A stretch of DNA of 64,000 nt. Origin: Saltatorellus ferox (lineage in GTDB: Bacteria; Planctomycetota; UBA1135; GCA-002686595). This document shows positions 23,678-32,847 of the stretch, in pieces. The stretch covers positions 5,089,524 through 5,153,523 of the forward strand of contig CP036434.1 in NCBI GenBank assembly GCA_007751475.1. The letters run 5' to 3'. Within the stretch, counting starts at the first letter, position 1, and each line of letters starts with the position of its first letter. Made by a program: the position numbers and the translations under genes. Below the pieces are notes generated by a model. The model was not told where the DNA came from. It made no database searches and saw only the letters and a program-made list of their open reading frames with translations.

Positions 23678-26600
23678 ATGCCGGACCCCATCGAACTTGA
23701 CCGCCTCACAGCGCATCATGAGCGCATTCGCCGCCTGGCGCGGGCCCTCGTGCGCTCCGAACAGGAGGCCGAAGACCTCGTGCAGGACGCCTGGGTGCGC
23801 GCCCTCGAGCGCGGACCGCGCGATTCTGGCGCCCTGGGCGCCTGGCTGGCGACCGTGGTCCGAAGACTCGCGGGCAATGGTCGGCGCAGCGATCGCCGGC
23901 GACTCTTTCGGGAACAGGAGTCGGCGAGGCCCGAGGCCGTGCCCTCGTCCGCTGACATTGCCGCCCGCGTGGACGTCGAGACCCGACTCGCCGCCGCGCT
24001 GGAGTCCCTGCCGGAGCCGCACCGCACGCTTCTTCGCGATCGCTACCTCGGCGGCCTGGACGCCCCCGCGATCGCCGAGCGCGACGGACGGACGCCGGAC
24101 TCCGTGCACTCGAGCCTCAAGCGAGCGCGGGCTGCCCTGCGCCAGCACCTCGAAAGGAAAGGCTTCGGCGAGGACGTGCACTGGACTGCCGCACTGGCTC
24201 CTTTCATCGTGCCGACGTCTGGTGGAGGTGCTGACCTGACCACGCTCACCGATCCATCGATTCACGCGGCCGCCAAAACCACCTCGCTCCTCGTGGGCAC
24301 CCTCGCGATGAAGAAAGCCCTCGCCGTTCTTTTGGTTGTCACGCTGGGCGCCGTCACGTGGTGGGGCGCCGCGGACTTTTCTGCCGTGAAGGCCGAACCA
24401 GCGGAGGATCGGACAGTGGGCGTCGCCACCTTCGAGGTAGCACTGAGCGCAGCGGAGAACGACCTCACGGGAGACGAAGCCGAGGCACTCGCCGCTCCGC
24501 CGGAAGCCTTCGCTCGCTCAGCAGGGCTGACGACCTCCCCCGCAACGGGCTGGCAGGTCCAGGGTCAATTCCGCACGGCCGATGGAGGCGGGCTCCCGGG
24601 GGTCCCGTTCCAGGTCTCGATGTACGCGGGCATGCAACCCGGGGGATCGCCGCTTCAGCGCTTCGATCTGGTGTCCGACCCGAACGGTCGCTTCGTTCTC
24701 GACGCCGAAGACCCTGGCCAGTCGGTCTGCTTTACCGTGGACGTCGAAGACGAACCGCGCGCTTTCTTCGCGACCCAGGACGTCTACCGAGCGCCCCTCG
24801 GGGGGGCGCCCCCGCTGATCGAGATCGTCGCCTTCGAAAGAGATGCCACCGTTACCGGCATCGTGCTGGACACGAACGACCGACCTGTGGCCGGCGCCCA
24901 TGTCGATGGCAAAGGCGGGAGGACCACGACGGAAGGGGACGGATCGTTCGAGTTGGACATCTCTTCGCAGTCGTTTGGCAGACTGCGCGCGTGGGCGGAT
25001 GGGCACGGCCTGGCCGAGGCCTTCATCGAAGACATGGCGGCCGGTGATGCCCTGGAGGTCGTGCTCCGCCTGCCGCCGGAGTTCATCGTCTCCGGCACGG
25101 TCCGCGACCAGCAAGGCGCGCCGATCGCGGGTGCAGAGATCACGATTTCTGGAGAAGCGCGGGACACCACGCGGACGGACGCGGCGGGCCGCTACCGCGT
25201 GGCTTCGCTGGCCTTTCCGCCGGGGGGAGCCCTGCGCGTGAGCGCCAGGCACGACGTTCATGCTTCGGAGTCGCGCCAGATGAATGTCCCGCCCGATACA
25301 GCGGAGGTCGACGTCGACTTCGAACTCACGCGCGGCATCGAGATCCAGGGCGTGGTCCTCGCACCGGACGGCACCCCCGTCGCGGGCGCCGAGGTGTGGA
25401 CCGGATTCGATCCCCATGCGTGGGATCGGGTGATCGTGTACTCGGACGATGCGGGCAAGTTTCGTCTCGACGGCGCGACGGAAGCGAGAACCCACGTCGG
25501 CGCAAGCGCCCGCGACTGGCCCACCATCGATCGGTTGATGGAGCTTTCCGCCGGGTGCCATGTCACGCTCCAGTTCGAGCGGTCGAGGGCGCTCCGCGGC
25601 ATCGTTCAGGATCCCTCAGGAGCCCCCCTCAGCGGGATTGGCGTGAGCGCCAAACGGGACGGCAGCTACTTCGACAGCGACGCCAGTACCGACGCGCAGG
25701 GACGATTCGAACTGACGGGCTTCGGCAGCGAGGGGCGGTTCGGGGTCGACGTCTTCGGCTCCGGTTGGATCCGGTCCGAGGTCGACGTGCCCCAGAGCGC
25801 GCTCGACCGAGAGGCAAGCAACTTCGTCGTCACGCTTTCTGAAGCGGGCGTTCTCTCAGGAAACGCCACCGACGCGGCGACCGGGCAGCCCCTCACTGGC
25901 TTCACGGTCCGCATCGGATGGCCCGAGTGGCTTGACGGGATCCCTGACGGGGCACAGCCGATCCAGGGCGTCGACGCCTCCTGGTACCAGCACGGAAAGG
26001 TCTTCAACGACGAGGACGGTCACTGGTCCACGACCCCTTTCGACGAGTTCCCTCCCGGTCACTGGGCGATGGTCGAGGTCTCGGCGCCGGGCTACGCGCC
26101 GCTGCGTGTCGATGCGGTGGAGATCGCCCCTGTGGACGAGCCTAGCGATCAGATGTATGCGCTGTTGCGCCCCGTCACGGCGCGGGTTTCGGTGACCTCC
26201 GGCGACGAGCCCCTGGGTGATGCGCGCGTGCTCGGCTCCACGGCAAAGGAGCCACGTCCGGCTGACGCGACCTGGCGGGCGACCACGGGCGCTGCTGGTG
26301 TGGCTCTTCTCGAAGAGCTTCCTCCCGGCCTTCTCTTCTTGCGCGTCGAGAGCGAAGGACGAGCGGACTGGAACGCGGGCCCGTTCGAGATCTCAGCGGC
26401 AGGATCGACGATCTCGGTCGAGCTGCCGCCAGGCTACCCCCTCGGCGTGACTTTGCGGAACGCAGAGGGCGAGCCTCTCCCGGGCGAGCGCATCATGCTG
26501 ACCGGCATGAACGCCGGAGGTTCCACGAAGACGCGCACGTTTGCGACCACGGACGCCAGTGGACGAGCACGCTTTCCATTGGTCACGCCGGGAATCTGGC

Positions 26601-26974
26601 GTATCGCGCGCGCGGTCGGTGGAGGCGAGTTTCCCCTGCCGGACCTGCCGCTCGATGTGACGGTGCACGGGAACCAAGGCGAGATGTCCGTCGTCCTGCA
26701 ACCCGAGGGAATCGCCCACGTGACAGTGACCTTCGAAGGGCCCGAGCCGCCCCCGAACGAAGCCACCCTCTACTTGAACATCGAAGGCGGACGAGGCCGC
26801 GCGGCCCTTCTGCGCGAGGGCAGAGCCGAATTCGCTGGCGTGATGCCGGGCGCCTACCGAATCAGTGGATTCTTCTGGGACGCGGCGGCGGGCAAGGCAA
26901 TGCGCCTGGGCGGGGCGTTCGAAGTCGAAAGCGGCGTGGAGGACGTCGAGGTTCAAGCAACGCTGGATGAATAG
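23678..26974 (+). CDS. ECF-type sigma factor fused to membrane segment and exported carboxypeptidase-regulatory repeats
   Basis: A 1098-residue protein with the same plan as the one at 15448-18120. Sigma region 2 is at about 10-75 (EQEAEDLVQDAWVRALERG, AWLATVVRRLAGN). Region 4 is at about 105-160 (LPEPHRTLLRDRYLGGLDAPAIAERDGRTPDSVHSSLKRARAALRQHL). One membrane helix is at about 212-230 (KKALAVLLVVTLGAVTWWG). The remainder is a chain of carboxypeptidase-regulatory-like beta domains (for example VSGTVRDQQGAPIAGAEITISG and VTGIVLDTNDRPVAGAHVDG). The N-terminus would sit in the cytoplasm and the repeats outside, so the same polypeptide could sense outside and bind RNA polymerase inside. The mechanism is not shown by the sequence. 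Confidence 0.87.
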   Translation: MPDPIELDRLTAHHERIRRLARALVRSEQEAEDLVQDAWVRALERGPRDSGALGAWLATVVRRLAGNGRRSDRRRLFREQESARPEAVPSSADIAARVDVETRLAAALESLPEPHRTLLRDRYLGGLDAPAIAERDGRTPDSVHSSLKRARAALRQHLERKGFGEDVHWTAALAPFIVPTSGGGADLTTLTDPSIHAAAKTTSLLVGTLAMKKALAVLLVVTLGAVTWWGAADFSAVKAEPAEDRTVGVATFEVALSAAENDLTGDEAEALAAPPEAFARSAGLTTSPATGWQVQGQFRTADGGGLPGVPFQVSMYAGMQPGGSPLQRFDLVSDPNGRFVLDAEDPGQSVCFTVDVEDEPRAFFATQDVYRAPLGGAPPLIEIVAFERDATVTGIVLDTNDRPVAGAHVDGKGGRTTTEGDGSFELDISSQSFGRLRAWADGHGLAEAFIEDMAAGDALEVVLRLPPEFIVSGTVRDQQGAPIAGAEITISGEARDTTRTDAAGRYRVASLAFPPGGALRVSARHDVHASESRQMNVPPDTAEVDVDFELTRGIEIQGVVLAPDGTPVAGAEVWTGFDPHAWDRVIVYSDDAGKFRLDGATEARTHVGASARDWPTIDRLMELSAGCHVTLQFERSRALRGIVQDPSGAPLSGIGVSAKRDGSYFDSDASTDAQGRFELTGFGSEGRFGVDVFGSGWIRSEVDVPQSALDREASNFVVTLSEAGVLSGNATDAATGQPLTGFTVRIGWPEWLDGIPDGAQPIQGVDASWYQHGKVFNDEDGHWSTTPFDEFPPGHWAMVEVSAPGYAPLRVDAVEIAPVDEPSDQMYALLRPVTARVSVTSGDEPLGDARVLGSTAKEPRPADATWRATTGAAGVALLEELPPGLLFLRVESEGRADWNAGPFEISAAGSTISVELPPGYPLGVTLRNAEGEPLPGERIMLTGMNAGGSTKTRTFATTDASGRARFPLVTPGIWRIARAVGGGEFPLPDLPLDVTVHGNQGEMSVVLQPEGIAHVTVTFEGPEPPPNEATLYLNIEGGRGRAALLREGRAEFAGVMPGAYRISGFFWDAAAGKAMRLGGAFEVESGVEDVEVQATLDE

Positions 26975-27006
26975 CCTGGCGGGGCGTAGCTGGCCGTAGT
27001 TGGCAC

Positions 27007-27024
27007 CTCGGCGGTACCGCCGAG
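27007..27024. repeat. 18-bp perfect palindrome related to the REP core
   Basis: CTCGGCGGTACCGCCGAG is a perfect palindrome between two convergent genes. It shares the core CTCGGCGGTACCG with the REP at 22717 and is followed by AGAAACG as at the end of the REPIN, so it is probably a shortened member of that family. It may also act as a bidirectional terminator. Confidence 0.6.
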
Positions 27025-27039
27025 AAACGTAGCGGCAGA

Positions 27040-29391
27040 TCAGCGGCCTTCCAGGGCGCGCGCCGTCATGTACGCGCCGAACGCGCCCCAGGGGTTCGCC
27101 GACGGGGCCAGCTTCTCCAGCTCGATCTGGATCTCCCTTCCGCCGCGCAGGACCTGGATCGTCGATGGGCCCTCGGAGAGTTCGACCCAGAAGCGGTTCA
27201 GGAATCCGTTGCCGTCGACCTGGTGCTCGTTGACCGCTAGGATCACATCGCCCTTGCGAAGCCCCGCCCGGTCCGCGACCTTCCCGTCGGTCACCTGCGT
27301 GACCTCGAAGCCGTTGACCACGTCCGCCACGAAGAGCACTTCCCCGCACGGAACCGTGATCTCCATCTGGGCCTGGGTCTCGCCCCAGACGTTGACCATG
27401 TAGCGGCCCGGCGCGAGCCCCTCGAACTGAACGCGATGATCCTCGTCCAGTTCGTCGTTCCCGAAGTAGGAGGGGTTTCGATCCTCGGCGCCGAGGCGAT
27501 GGAGCTGAAAGTGCGCTCCCACCTCCATGTCAGGTGCATGGATCACCAGCTCCGTCAGTTCGGGCGCGTGGATGCTGAAACGGTTCTCGCCCACCTTCAC
27601 GGTGACGGAGAGAGTCGCGATCGCGGGCGTCACGTTCCACTCGTTCGTTCGCTTGGAAAGCTCCACCTCGTAGTTCCCGGGCTGAACCATGCCCACCTGG
27701 GCCGTGCCGTCGCTCTCGGTCTTCACGGCCTTGCTGCGGCGCTGCCACCACCGGTTCGGGTCGTCGTCCTCCTTCAAAGCAGGAACGAGCCCGACGTAGA
27801 GCTGCCCGGAAAGGCTCCCCGTCACCTCGACGGTGACCTCGCCCGGCTGCGCGAACACGAATTCGATGGGTCCGCCGCCTGGGTCGACCTCCTGCGTCAA
27901 CTGCCCCATCACGGCGCTCTTCGCCGTGAGAGACAGCATCTCGAGCTCCTCCAGCTTCAGGTCACTTCCACCCAGCTCGGCTTGATCGATCCAGTACACG
28001 CCCGGGGACTTCGGGCTGGCGTCCGCGTCGCCGCTGGAGCTTCCGCCCTGCTTCCGATCAGCCCGGTACTCGAAGTCGATGCTCGTCACTGGACTCCCGT
28101 CCGCCGCGGTGCAGCGAACGACCAGGAAGCGCGTGGGGTCCACGTCGCCCAGCGTGATGGACGTCTCGTTCAGCCCGGCCCCCACCTCGACGTTCTCGGT
28201 CGCCTCGGGCGCCGACTTGCCCCGACCTGCCGTGACCTCGTAGAGCCCGGGCTCCAGCCCGGTCAGAATGAACGGTCCACTGCGGTAGCGCTTCAGCTTC
28301 TTCGCCTCGTCGCCATCGACGTCGAGGCGGCGGACGCTGACCCAGGGATCGATGCGCGGCAGAATCGACGACTCGTCGATGACCTGAACGCGCAGCTGCG
28401 TCTCCTGGGAAAGCTGAAGGGTATGCGGACCCGCGCCGTCCACGCCGAGGTCCAGCGTGGCCAAGGGAGAGCGGAACTCGGCCGCGACCTCGCGCCAGTC
28501 CACCTTGGCGGGCTCGCCCGAGAGAACACGGCAGCGAATCCTCGTCGACGTGAAACGGATGGTCGGCTCGGCAGGCGTCCACGTGCCCACCGCGCGCTCG
28601 CGATCGTCGCTATCCGTGGCCATCACGATCGCCTCGGCGGGCTGTGTACCGTCCGGCAGCCGCACGTCGAACTCGAACGCTCCGACGCGCTTGGAAATCA
28701 GCTGCATCACGCTCCCTGTCTCCGCAGGAACGGACTCGAACACATGCCCCTCGAGAAAGCCCTGAATCGGGTGCGTCCCCTCCTCCAGTCCATCGAGCGT
28801 GAAAGCTCCGGCCTCATCCGTGACGGCGAGGCGCGTCTTCTTGCGACTCTTCACCCGGTTCTCCGCGTAGTCACCGAGCTCTTCCTCCAGCGCCTTGATG
28901 CCGGGAAACCCACGGCCGACGTTCTCGGTCGTCCCGGCCGTCAGTTTCGCATTGTAGTACGACTGAGTCCCGTAGCTGACCACGGTCACGCCCGCCAGCG
29001 GCACTCCGAGTTCGTCCACGACCGTCCCCGTGATGACGGCCGTGCCCTCCGGCTCGTCCTCCGGCTCGGCCGCGGCCACGCGACCGAGGCCAGACGCCGC
29101 GGCTCGGCTCGCGCGCGATGCCTCGGCTGCCGTGAGCCCACTCTCGTCATCGCCCTGGCTCGGCCGTGGCGCGAGGACAGGCAGCGCACCGACGCTCCCC
29201 ATGTCCACTTCCGAGTTCCCTGGAACCACGGCAGAGGAAGAGTCGGAGTCGGGCCCGAGAAGCACCCCGGGCGCGCTTTCACTGCGCTCGGACGCACTCG
29301 CCGTCCCTCCGAGGCCGAGCAAATAGCCACCGCCCGCTCCGAGAAGCAGGCCGAGAACGAGCATGACGATCGCGAGCGAAGAATGACGCAT
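27040..29391 (-). CDS. Membrane-anchored protein with carboxypeptidase-regulatory-like repeats and C-terminal PDZ domain
   Basis: A 783-residue protein from ATG 29391. It starts MRHSSLAIVMLVLGLLLGAGGGYLLGLGG, one membrane helix or uncleaved signal, then a low-complexity linker. Beta domains follow, the first with TAVITGTVVDELGVPLAGVTVVSYG. The last 90 residues form a PDZ domain: FEVTQVTDGKVADRAGLRKGDVILAVNEHQVDG, then a strand in ST-I-QVLRGG. It resembles the exported part of the two sigma-factor fusions in this window but has no sigma region. It converges on the fusion gene at 23678, with a palindrome between them. An earlier start at 29442 is possible but would place charged residues before the helix. 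Confidence 0.78.
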   Translation of the reverse strand: MRHSSLAIVMLVLGLLLGAGGGYLLGLGGTASASERSESAPGVLLGPDSDSSSAVVPGNSEVDMGSVGALPVLAPRPSQGDDESGLTAAEASRASRAAASGLGRVAAAEPEDEPEGTAVITGTVVDELGVPLAGVTVVSYGTQSYYNAKLTAGTTENVGRGFPGIKALEEELGDYAENRVKSRKKTRLAVTDEAGAFTLDGLEEGTHPIQGFLEGHVFESVPAETGSVMQLISKRVGAFEFDVRLPDGTQPAEAIVMATDSDDRERAVGTWTPAEPTIRFTSTRIRCRVLSGEPAKVDWREVAAEFRSPLATLDLGVDGAGPHTLQLSQETQLRVQVIDESSILPRIDPWVSVRRLDVDGDEAKKLKRYRSGPFILTGLEPGLYEVTAGRGKSAPEATENVEVGAGLNETSITLGDVDPTRFLVVRCTAADGSPVTSIDFEYRADRKQGGSSSGDADASPKSPGVYWIDQAELGGSDLKLEELEMLSLTAKSAVMGQLTQEVDPGGGPIEFVFAQPGEVTVEVTGSLSGQLYVGLVPALKEDDDPNRWWQRRSKAVKTESDGTAQVGMVQPGNYEVELSKRTNEWNVTPAIATLSVTVKVGENRFSIHAPELTELVIHAPDMEVGAHFQLHRLGAEDRNPSYFGNDELDEDHRVQFEGLAPGRYMVNVWGETQAQMEITVPCGEVLFVADVVNGFEVTQVTDGKVADRAGLRKGDVILAVNEHQVDGNGFLNRFWVELSEGPSTIQVLRGGREIQIELEKLAPSANPWGAFGAYMTARALEGR

Positions 29392-29553
29392 GGTGATCCG
29401 AGGATACGGCGCCAGGCGAAATCGGGGCAAGGCGATCCTCAATCGGACTCCATGGAGGCTTTAGGGCCATGGGCAACATCTCCTTTCTGGCGCCCATTCG
29501 AAGGGCGCACCGATCGAAATCCCTTTCCGCGCACTCCCTTTCCACAAACCACC

Positions 29554-30273
29554 ATGCCTTACAGAGACCGCCCCATCGACCCCCAGGACTACCAGCAAGA
29601 GCGACTTCGAAACGCCCGCGCCCGTCGTCGACTCGAGGATCGCTCGCAAGTGTCAGGGCTCGATGCGCGCGAGGGCCGCGACCACTTCGAAGCGCGAGGC
29701 CGCGCGGACGAGTTGGCGGAGAGCTTCCGTTGGGCCGAGGATCCCGAGCGCACCGACTACTCCAACCGTCAGAGCTTCCGCAACTCTTGGCCCTCGCACT
29801 ACGAGAACACGGGCAACCCCGACCAGGACCTCTACCGCGGCCGCTACGAGAACGACCGCGACGACTATGGCGCGGGACGTGATAGCTACAGCCAGCGCAT
29901 GCGCCGCGCAGCCCAGGAGTTCGACCTCGACCTCGGGCTCGACGACGCGATCGAAGTGAGCCACTCGCGCCCGTCGGCCCCCCACGGCGGCAAGGGCCCG
30001 AAGAACTTCCGGCGTAGCCCCGAACGCATCCAGGAAGACGCGTGCGAGCGCCTCGAAGACCACGGGCACATCGACGCGAGCGAGATCGAGGTCGAGTTCC
30101 AGGACGGCGTGCTCACGCTCAAGGGCGAGGTCGACAGCCGCAAGACCAAGGTCCGGGCCGAGCAATGCGTCGAGAGCGTGCGCGGCGTCAAGGACGTGAT
30201 GAATCACCTGTCCGTAAACGAGGGCTTCTTCTCGAAGCTCAAGCACATGATCACGGGCGACGACAAAGAGTAG
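29554..30273 (+). CDS. BON-domain protein
   Basis: A 239-residue, highly charged protein. The first 150 residues are rich in R, D, E and Y (DRPIDPQDYQQERLRNARAR...) and look disordered. The last 75 residues are a BON domain: ACERLEDHGHIDASEIEVEFQDGVLTLKGEVDSRKTK, then AEQCVESVRGVKDVMNHLSV. BON domains bind phospholipid or act in periplasmic and osmotic-stress proteins, but there is no signal peptide here, so this one appears cytoplasmic. The start is the ATG at 29554; the frame is open far upstream only as antisense to the PDZ-protein gene. Confidence 0.82.
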   Translation: MPYRDRPIDPQDYQQERLRNARARRRLEDRSQVSGLDAREGRDHFEARGRADELAESFRWAEDPERTDYSNRQSFRNSWPSHYENTGNPDQDLYRGRYENDRDDYGAGRDSYSQRMRRAAQEFDLDLGLDDAIEVSHSRPSAPHGGKGPKNFRRSPERIQEDACERLEDHGHIDASEIEVEFQDGVLTLKGEVDSRKTKVRAEQCVESVRGVKDVMNHLSVNEGFFSKLKHMITGDDKE

Positions 30274-30333
30274 CGCTTCCCACCTGATTTCCGCCGACCG
30301 GGTGAAGTTCGACCAGTGGCGGCCCCGCCAAGG

Positions 30334-31053
30334 TCACGGTGAAGCGTCGTCGCGCGCCTCGAACAGGTCCCGGAAGCGCACCACCCGCAGGCCTTTCTCG
30401 CGCGCTCCTTCCAGTAGCGCACGCGTCGTCTCCAGCACGAATTCGTTGCGGGGCGCGCTGCGGTCGAGATCATGCAGGAGCGCGACGCCTCCGCCTTCAT
30501 CGAGCAGGTCCAGCGCGGGGGAGCGGGCCGGTAGCTCGGCGAAGGAATCGCCGGAATCGTGGGTCCACCAGGCGAGCCGGGTCCCGCGATGCCTGGAGTA
30601 GAGCCACGTCGGAAAGACCAGCTTGCCGAAGGGTGGGCGGAACGAGATCGGATCGCTCGCGCCGCACGTCACCGCGGCGGCGCAGCCGCGGGCGAAGTCG
30701 TCGCGCAGCGGGCCCGGCCAGTTCTTCCACGCGTGCAGATGGTGATAGCCGTGGCAGCCAACCTCGTGTCCCTGGCGCACGAGCTTCGTCGCGACGTCGC
30801 GATGCAGCGGAACACGCTCCCCCGAAACGAAGAACGTCGCGGGTGCGTCGAACTCGCGGAGGAGGTCCAAGAGCGCCGTCGTGACGGCGGGGCCTGGACC
30901 ATCGTCGTAGGTCAGCACGAGTACGCGCTGCGAACGGCAGCGCGCTCCCAGCTGTCGAATCGACAGCGGCTTCCAGGCAGCTGGCGACAGGTAGCTGGCG
31001 GCGGCCGACAGCGCGAGGCCGGCGGCGCCGAGGGTCGTGGTGACGGGATCCAT
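30334..31053 (-). CDS. Polysaccharide deacetylase (NodB-fold)
   Basis: A 239-residue protein with a short N-terminal hydrophobic segment and a NodB homology domain. Motif 1 is LTYDDGPGPAV (catalytic and metal-binding Asp pair). Motif 2 is GHEVGCHGYHHL, where the two metal-binding histidines lie. Motif 3 is SFRPPFGK. Motif 4 is in the C-terminal GGGVALLHD. The enzyme would remove N-acetyl groups from a polysaccharide such as peptidoglycan or a capsule. It follows murG by 46 bases in the same direction, so it may modify the wall made by this cluster; exopolysaccharide is also possible. Confidence 0.86.
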   Translation of the reverse strand: MDPVTTTLGAAGLALSAAASYLSPAAWKPLSIRQLGARCRSQRVLVLTYDDGPGPAVTTALLDLLREFDAPATFFVSGERVPLHRDVATKLVRQGHEVGCHGYHHLHAWKNWPGPLRDDFARGCAAAVTCGASDPISFRPPFGKLVFPTWLYSRHRGTRLAWWTHDSGDSFAELPARSPALDLLDEGGGVALLHDLDRSAPRNEFVLETTRALLEGAREKGLRVVRFRDLFEARDDASP

Positions 31054-31099
31054 GGGCCTTGGGGGTAAGCGACCCGCCGTGAAGCCAGCCGCGTGAAGA

Positions 31100-32500
31100 C
31101 TAATGGGCCTTGACGAGGCTGAGCGCGCTGAGCTCGCCCCAGATGCGGCTCGCGGCGTTCAATGGAACCGCCGCGCGCAGATGACGCCGCATGCGCTCCC
31201 GCTCGTCCCTGCCGCCCGCGCCGAGGAAGCGCACGAGTTCCTCGCAGCGGCCATGGTCGAGGTCCTGCTCTTCCACGATGCGCACGCCGCCGTCGAGCTG
31301 GCGCGCGTTGCGCTCCTGGTGACCGTCCGCGTGGTGCGGATACGGCACGACCCACGCCGGCGTACCGACCGCGCCGATCTCCGCGAGCGTCGACGCTCCG
31401 CCGCGGCACAGGACACCGTCGGCGGCGACGAGCGCGTGCCAGACGTCATCGAGGTACTCGATCGCCGCGTAGCCGGCGAGGTTCGTGGCGCCCTCCGAGC
31501 GTCGGCCGGGCCCGACCTGATGCAGCACCTGCACGCCGGAGCCGAGCAAGAACGAGACGTTGGTCCGCACGAACGCGTTGAGCCCGAGCGCGCCCTGGCT
31601 TCCACCGAGCACCACGAGAAGCGGCCGATCCGGATCGAAGCCGAGTTCGTCCTTGGCATCGCGCTGGCACGCCTCGAGGTCGGCGGGCGCGATGAAGTGC
31701 GGCGCCACCGGCGGACCGACGAGCTGATGCTTGGAGCCCTCGCGGCCCGGCGGCAGCGTTTCGCGCCAGGCGTGGAGCACGCGCTGGCAAATCGGACCGA
31801 GAGTTCGCGTCGCCTTGCCGGCCGTCGCGTTGATCTCCAGCAGCACCACGGGAATCCCGAGGGACCGCGCCGCCAGCGTCGCCGGCGCGGTGGTGAACCC
31901 GCCGAGGCCGAGGAGTACCTGGGACCGATGACGGATCATCGCACGACGCGCCTTCAGAAACGCGGGGATCATCCGCCGGCTGAGGCGGCGCAGGCTGGGC
32001 GCACCGCCGCCCTTCGGCTCGATCTCCAGGATGATGCGCTCCAGTCGCGGCGCAGCCGGATGAGCGTCGAGTTCGGCCAGGCAGCGGTCCTCGGCGCGTC
32101 GACCGCTGTGGAACCAGAGGAGGTCCTCCAGTTCGACTCCGGGAGAGCCCGCGACGCCGAGGCCCGCGTCGGCGAGACTGAAGCGCAGGTGGTCGAGCAG
32201 ATGCAGTCCGGGGACGACGTGGCCGCCGGTGCCGCCGCCGGCGATCGCGAGCCGCAGTCGGTCCGGAAAGACGCTCGAGCGCTCCGAAGGTACCCCTACA
32301 GGTCGCTCGATGTCCGTGAAGCGCCCGGGCTGGCCGGGTCGCACGGGCCTCGGAAGGCTGATCGTCCGATCGTCGACGCGCTCGCCCACGAGGGGACCGC
32401 TCGCGAAGGAGCTTACGCTCCCTTCGTCCACGCGACGATCGTCCGCGCGACCCGATCCGGTCGCGTCACCTGCCTGGCTGTCCTGGAATTCCCCCTCCAT
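31100..32500 (-). CDS. murG: UDP-GlcNAc--lipid I GlcNAc transferase MurG, with N-terminal extension
   Basis: MurG makes lipid II by adding GlcNAc to undecaprenyl-linked muramyl-pentapeptide on the inner membrane. Motifs are complete: GGGTGGHVVPG at about 88-98, LGLGGFTTAPA, GGSQGALGLN, CRGGASTLAEI and PYPHHADGHQERNA. The family usually has about 360 residues; this frame gives 466, because about 80 residues precede the first Rossmann strand. I take ATG 32500, 11 bases after the previous stop, but internal GTG codons near residues 38 and 53 could be the true start. It is at the far end of the division/cell-wall cluster, not in the usual place between ftsW and murC. Confidence 0.9.
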   Translation of the reverse strand: MEGEFQDSQAGDATGSGRADDRRVDEGSVSSFASGPLVGERVDDRTISLPRPVRPGQPGRFTDIERPVGVPSERSSVFPDRLRLAIAGGGTGGHVVPGLHLLDHLRFSLADAGLGVAGSPGVELEDLLWFHSGRRAEDRCLAELDAHPAAPRLERIILEIEPKGGGAPSLRRLSRRMIPAFLKARRAMIRHRSQVLLGLGGFTTAPATLAARSLGIPVVLLEINATAGKATRTLGPICQRVLHAWRETLPPGREGSKHQLVGPPVAPHFIAPADLEACQRDAKDELGFDPDRPLLVVLGGSQGALGLNAFVRTNVSFLLGSGVQVLHQVGPGRRSEGATNLAGYAAIEYLDDVWHALVAADGVLCRGGASTLAEIGAVGTPAWVVPYPHHADGHQERNARQLDGGVRIVEEQDLDHGRCEELVRFLGAGGRDERERMRRHLRAAVPLNAASRIWGELSALSLVKAH

Positions 32501-32511
32501 GAACCTGCGCC

Positions 32512-32847
32512 CTACTCGACCGAGGCGAGCCCACGGTCCGCGCTCGAAGCCTGAACCTTGGACCTCGTATCCAGCGTGCTGATCGCGACCGTCCGGCTCG
32601 CGCTGCGCCACATGGATCGCAGAACGGGCCGCGTGGGACGGGCCGCGGGCTCGGTCGCGCTCGCGGTCAAACGATCCCCGGGAGCCACAGCCGCCCCGTG
32701 GAGTTCGTCCACGGGCGCCGATTCGACGGTCCCATGAACCGCCCCATCGCAGCTGGAGATCCAGCAGCAGGTCCAGCATGGACGAACGTGCAGCCCCACG
32801 GCTGCGGCGACGCTCACGAAGAGGCCGAGGCGAAACTTTCGAGTCAT
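32512..32847 (-). CDS. Small single-pass membrane protein between LysM protein and murG
   Basis: A 111-residue frame beginning MTRKFRLGLFVSVAAAVGLHV, an obvious signal or membrane segment, whose start overlaps the LysM gene stop as ATGA. The rest is a cysteine-containing stretch (CWTCCW) and a low-complexity tail. I do not recognise a family. The overlap and its place between the LysM gene and murG support it being real, and the position is where ftsQ-like or other divisome genes can occur, but there is no sequence sign of POTRA or FtsQ domains. Confidence 0.5.
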   Translation of the reverse strand: MTRKFRLGLFVSVAAAVGLHVRPCWTCCWISSCDGAVHGTVESAPVDELHGAAVAPGDRLTASATEPAARPTRPVLRSMWRSASRTVAISTLDTRSKVQASSADRGLASVE

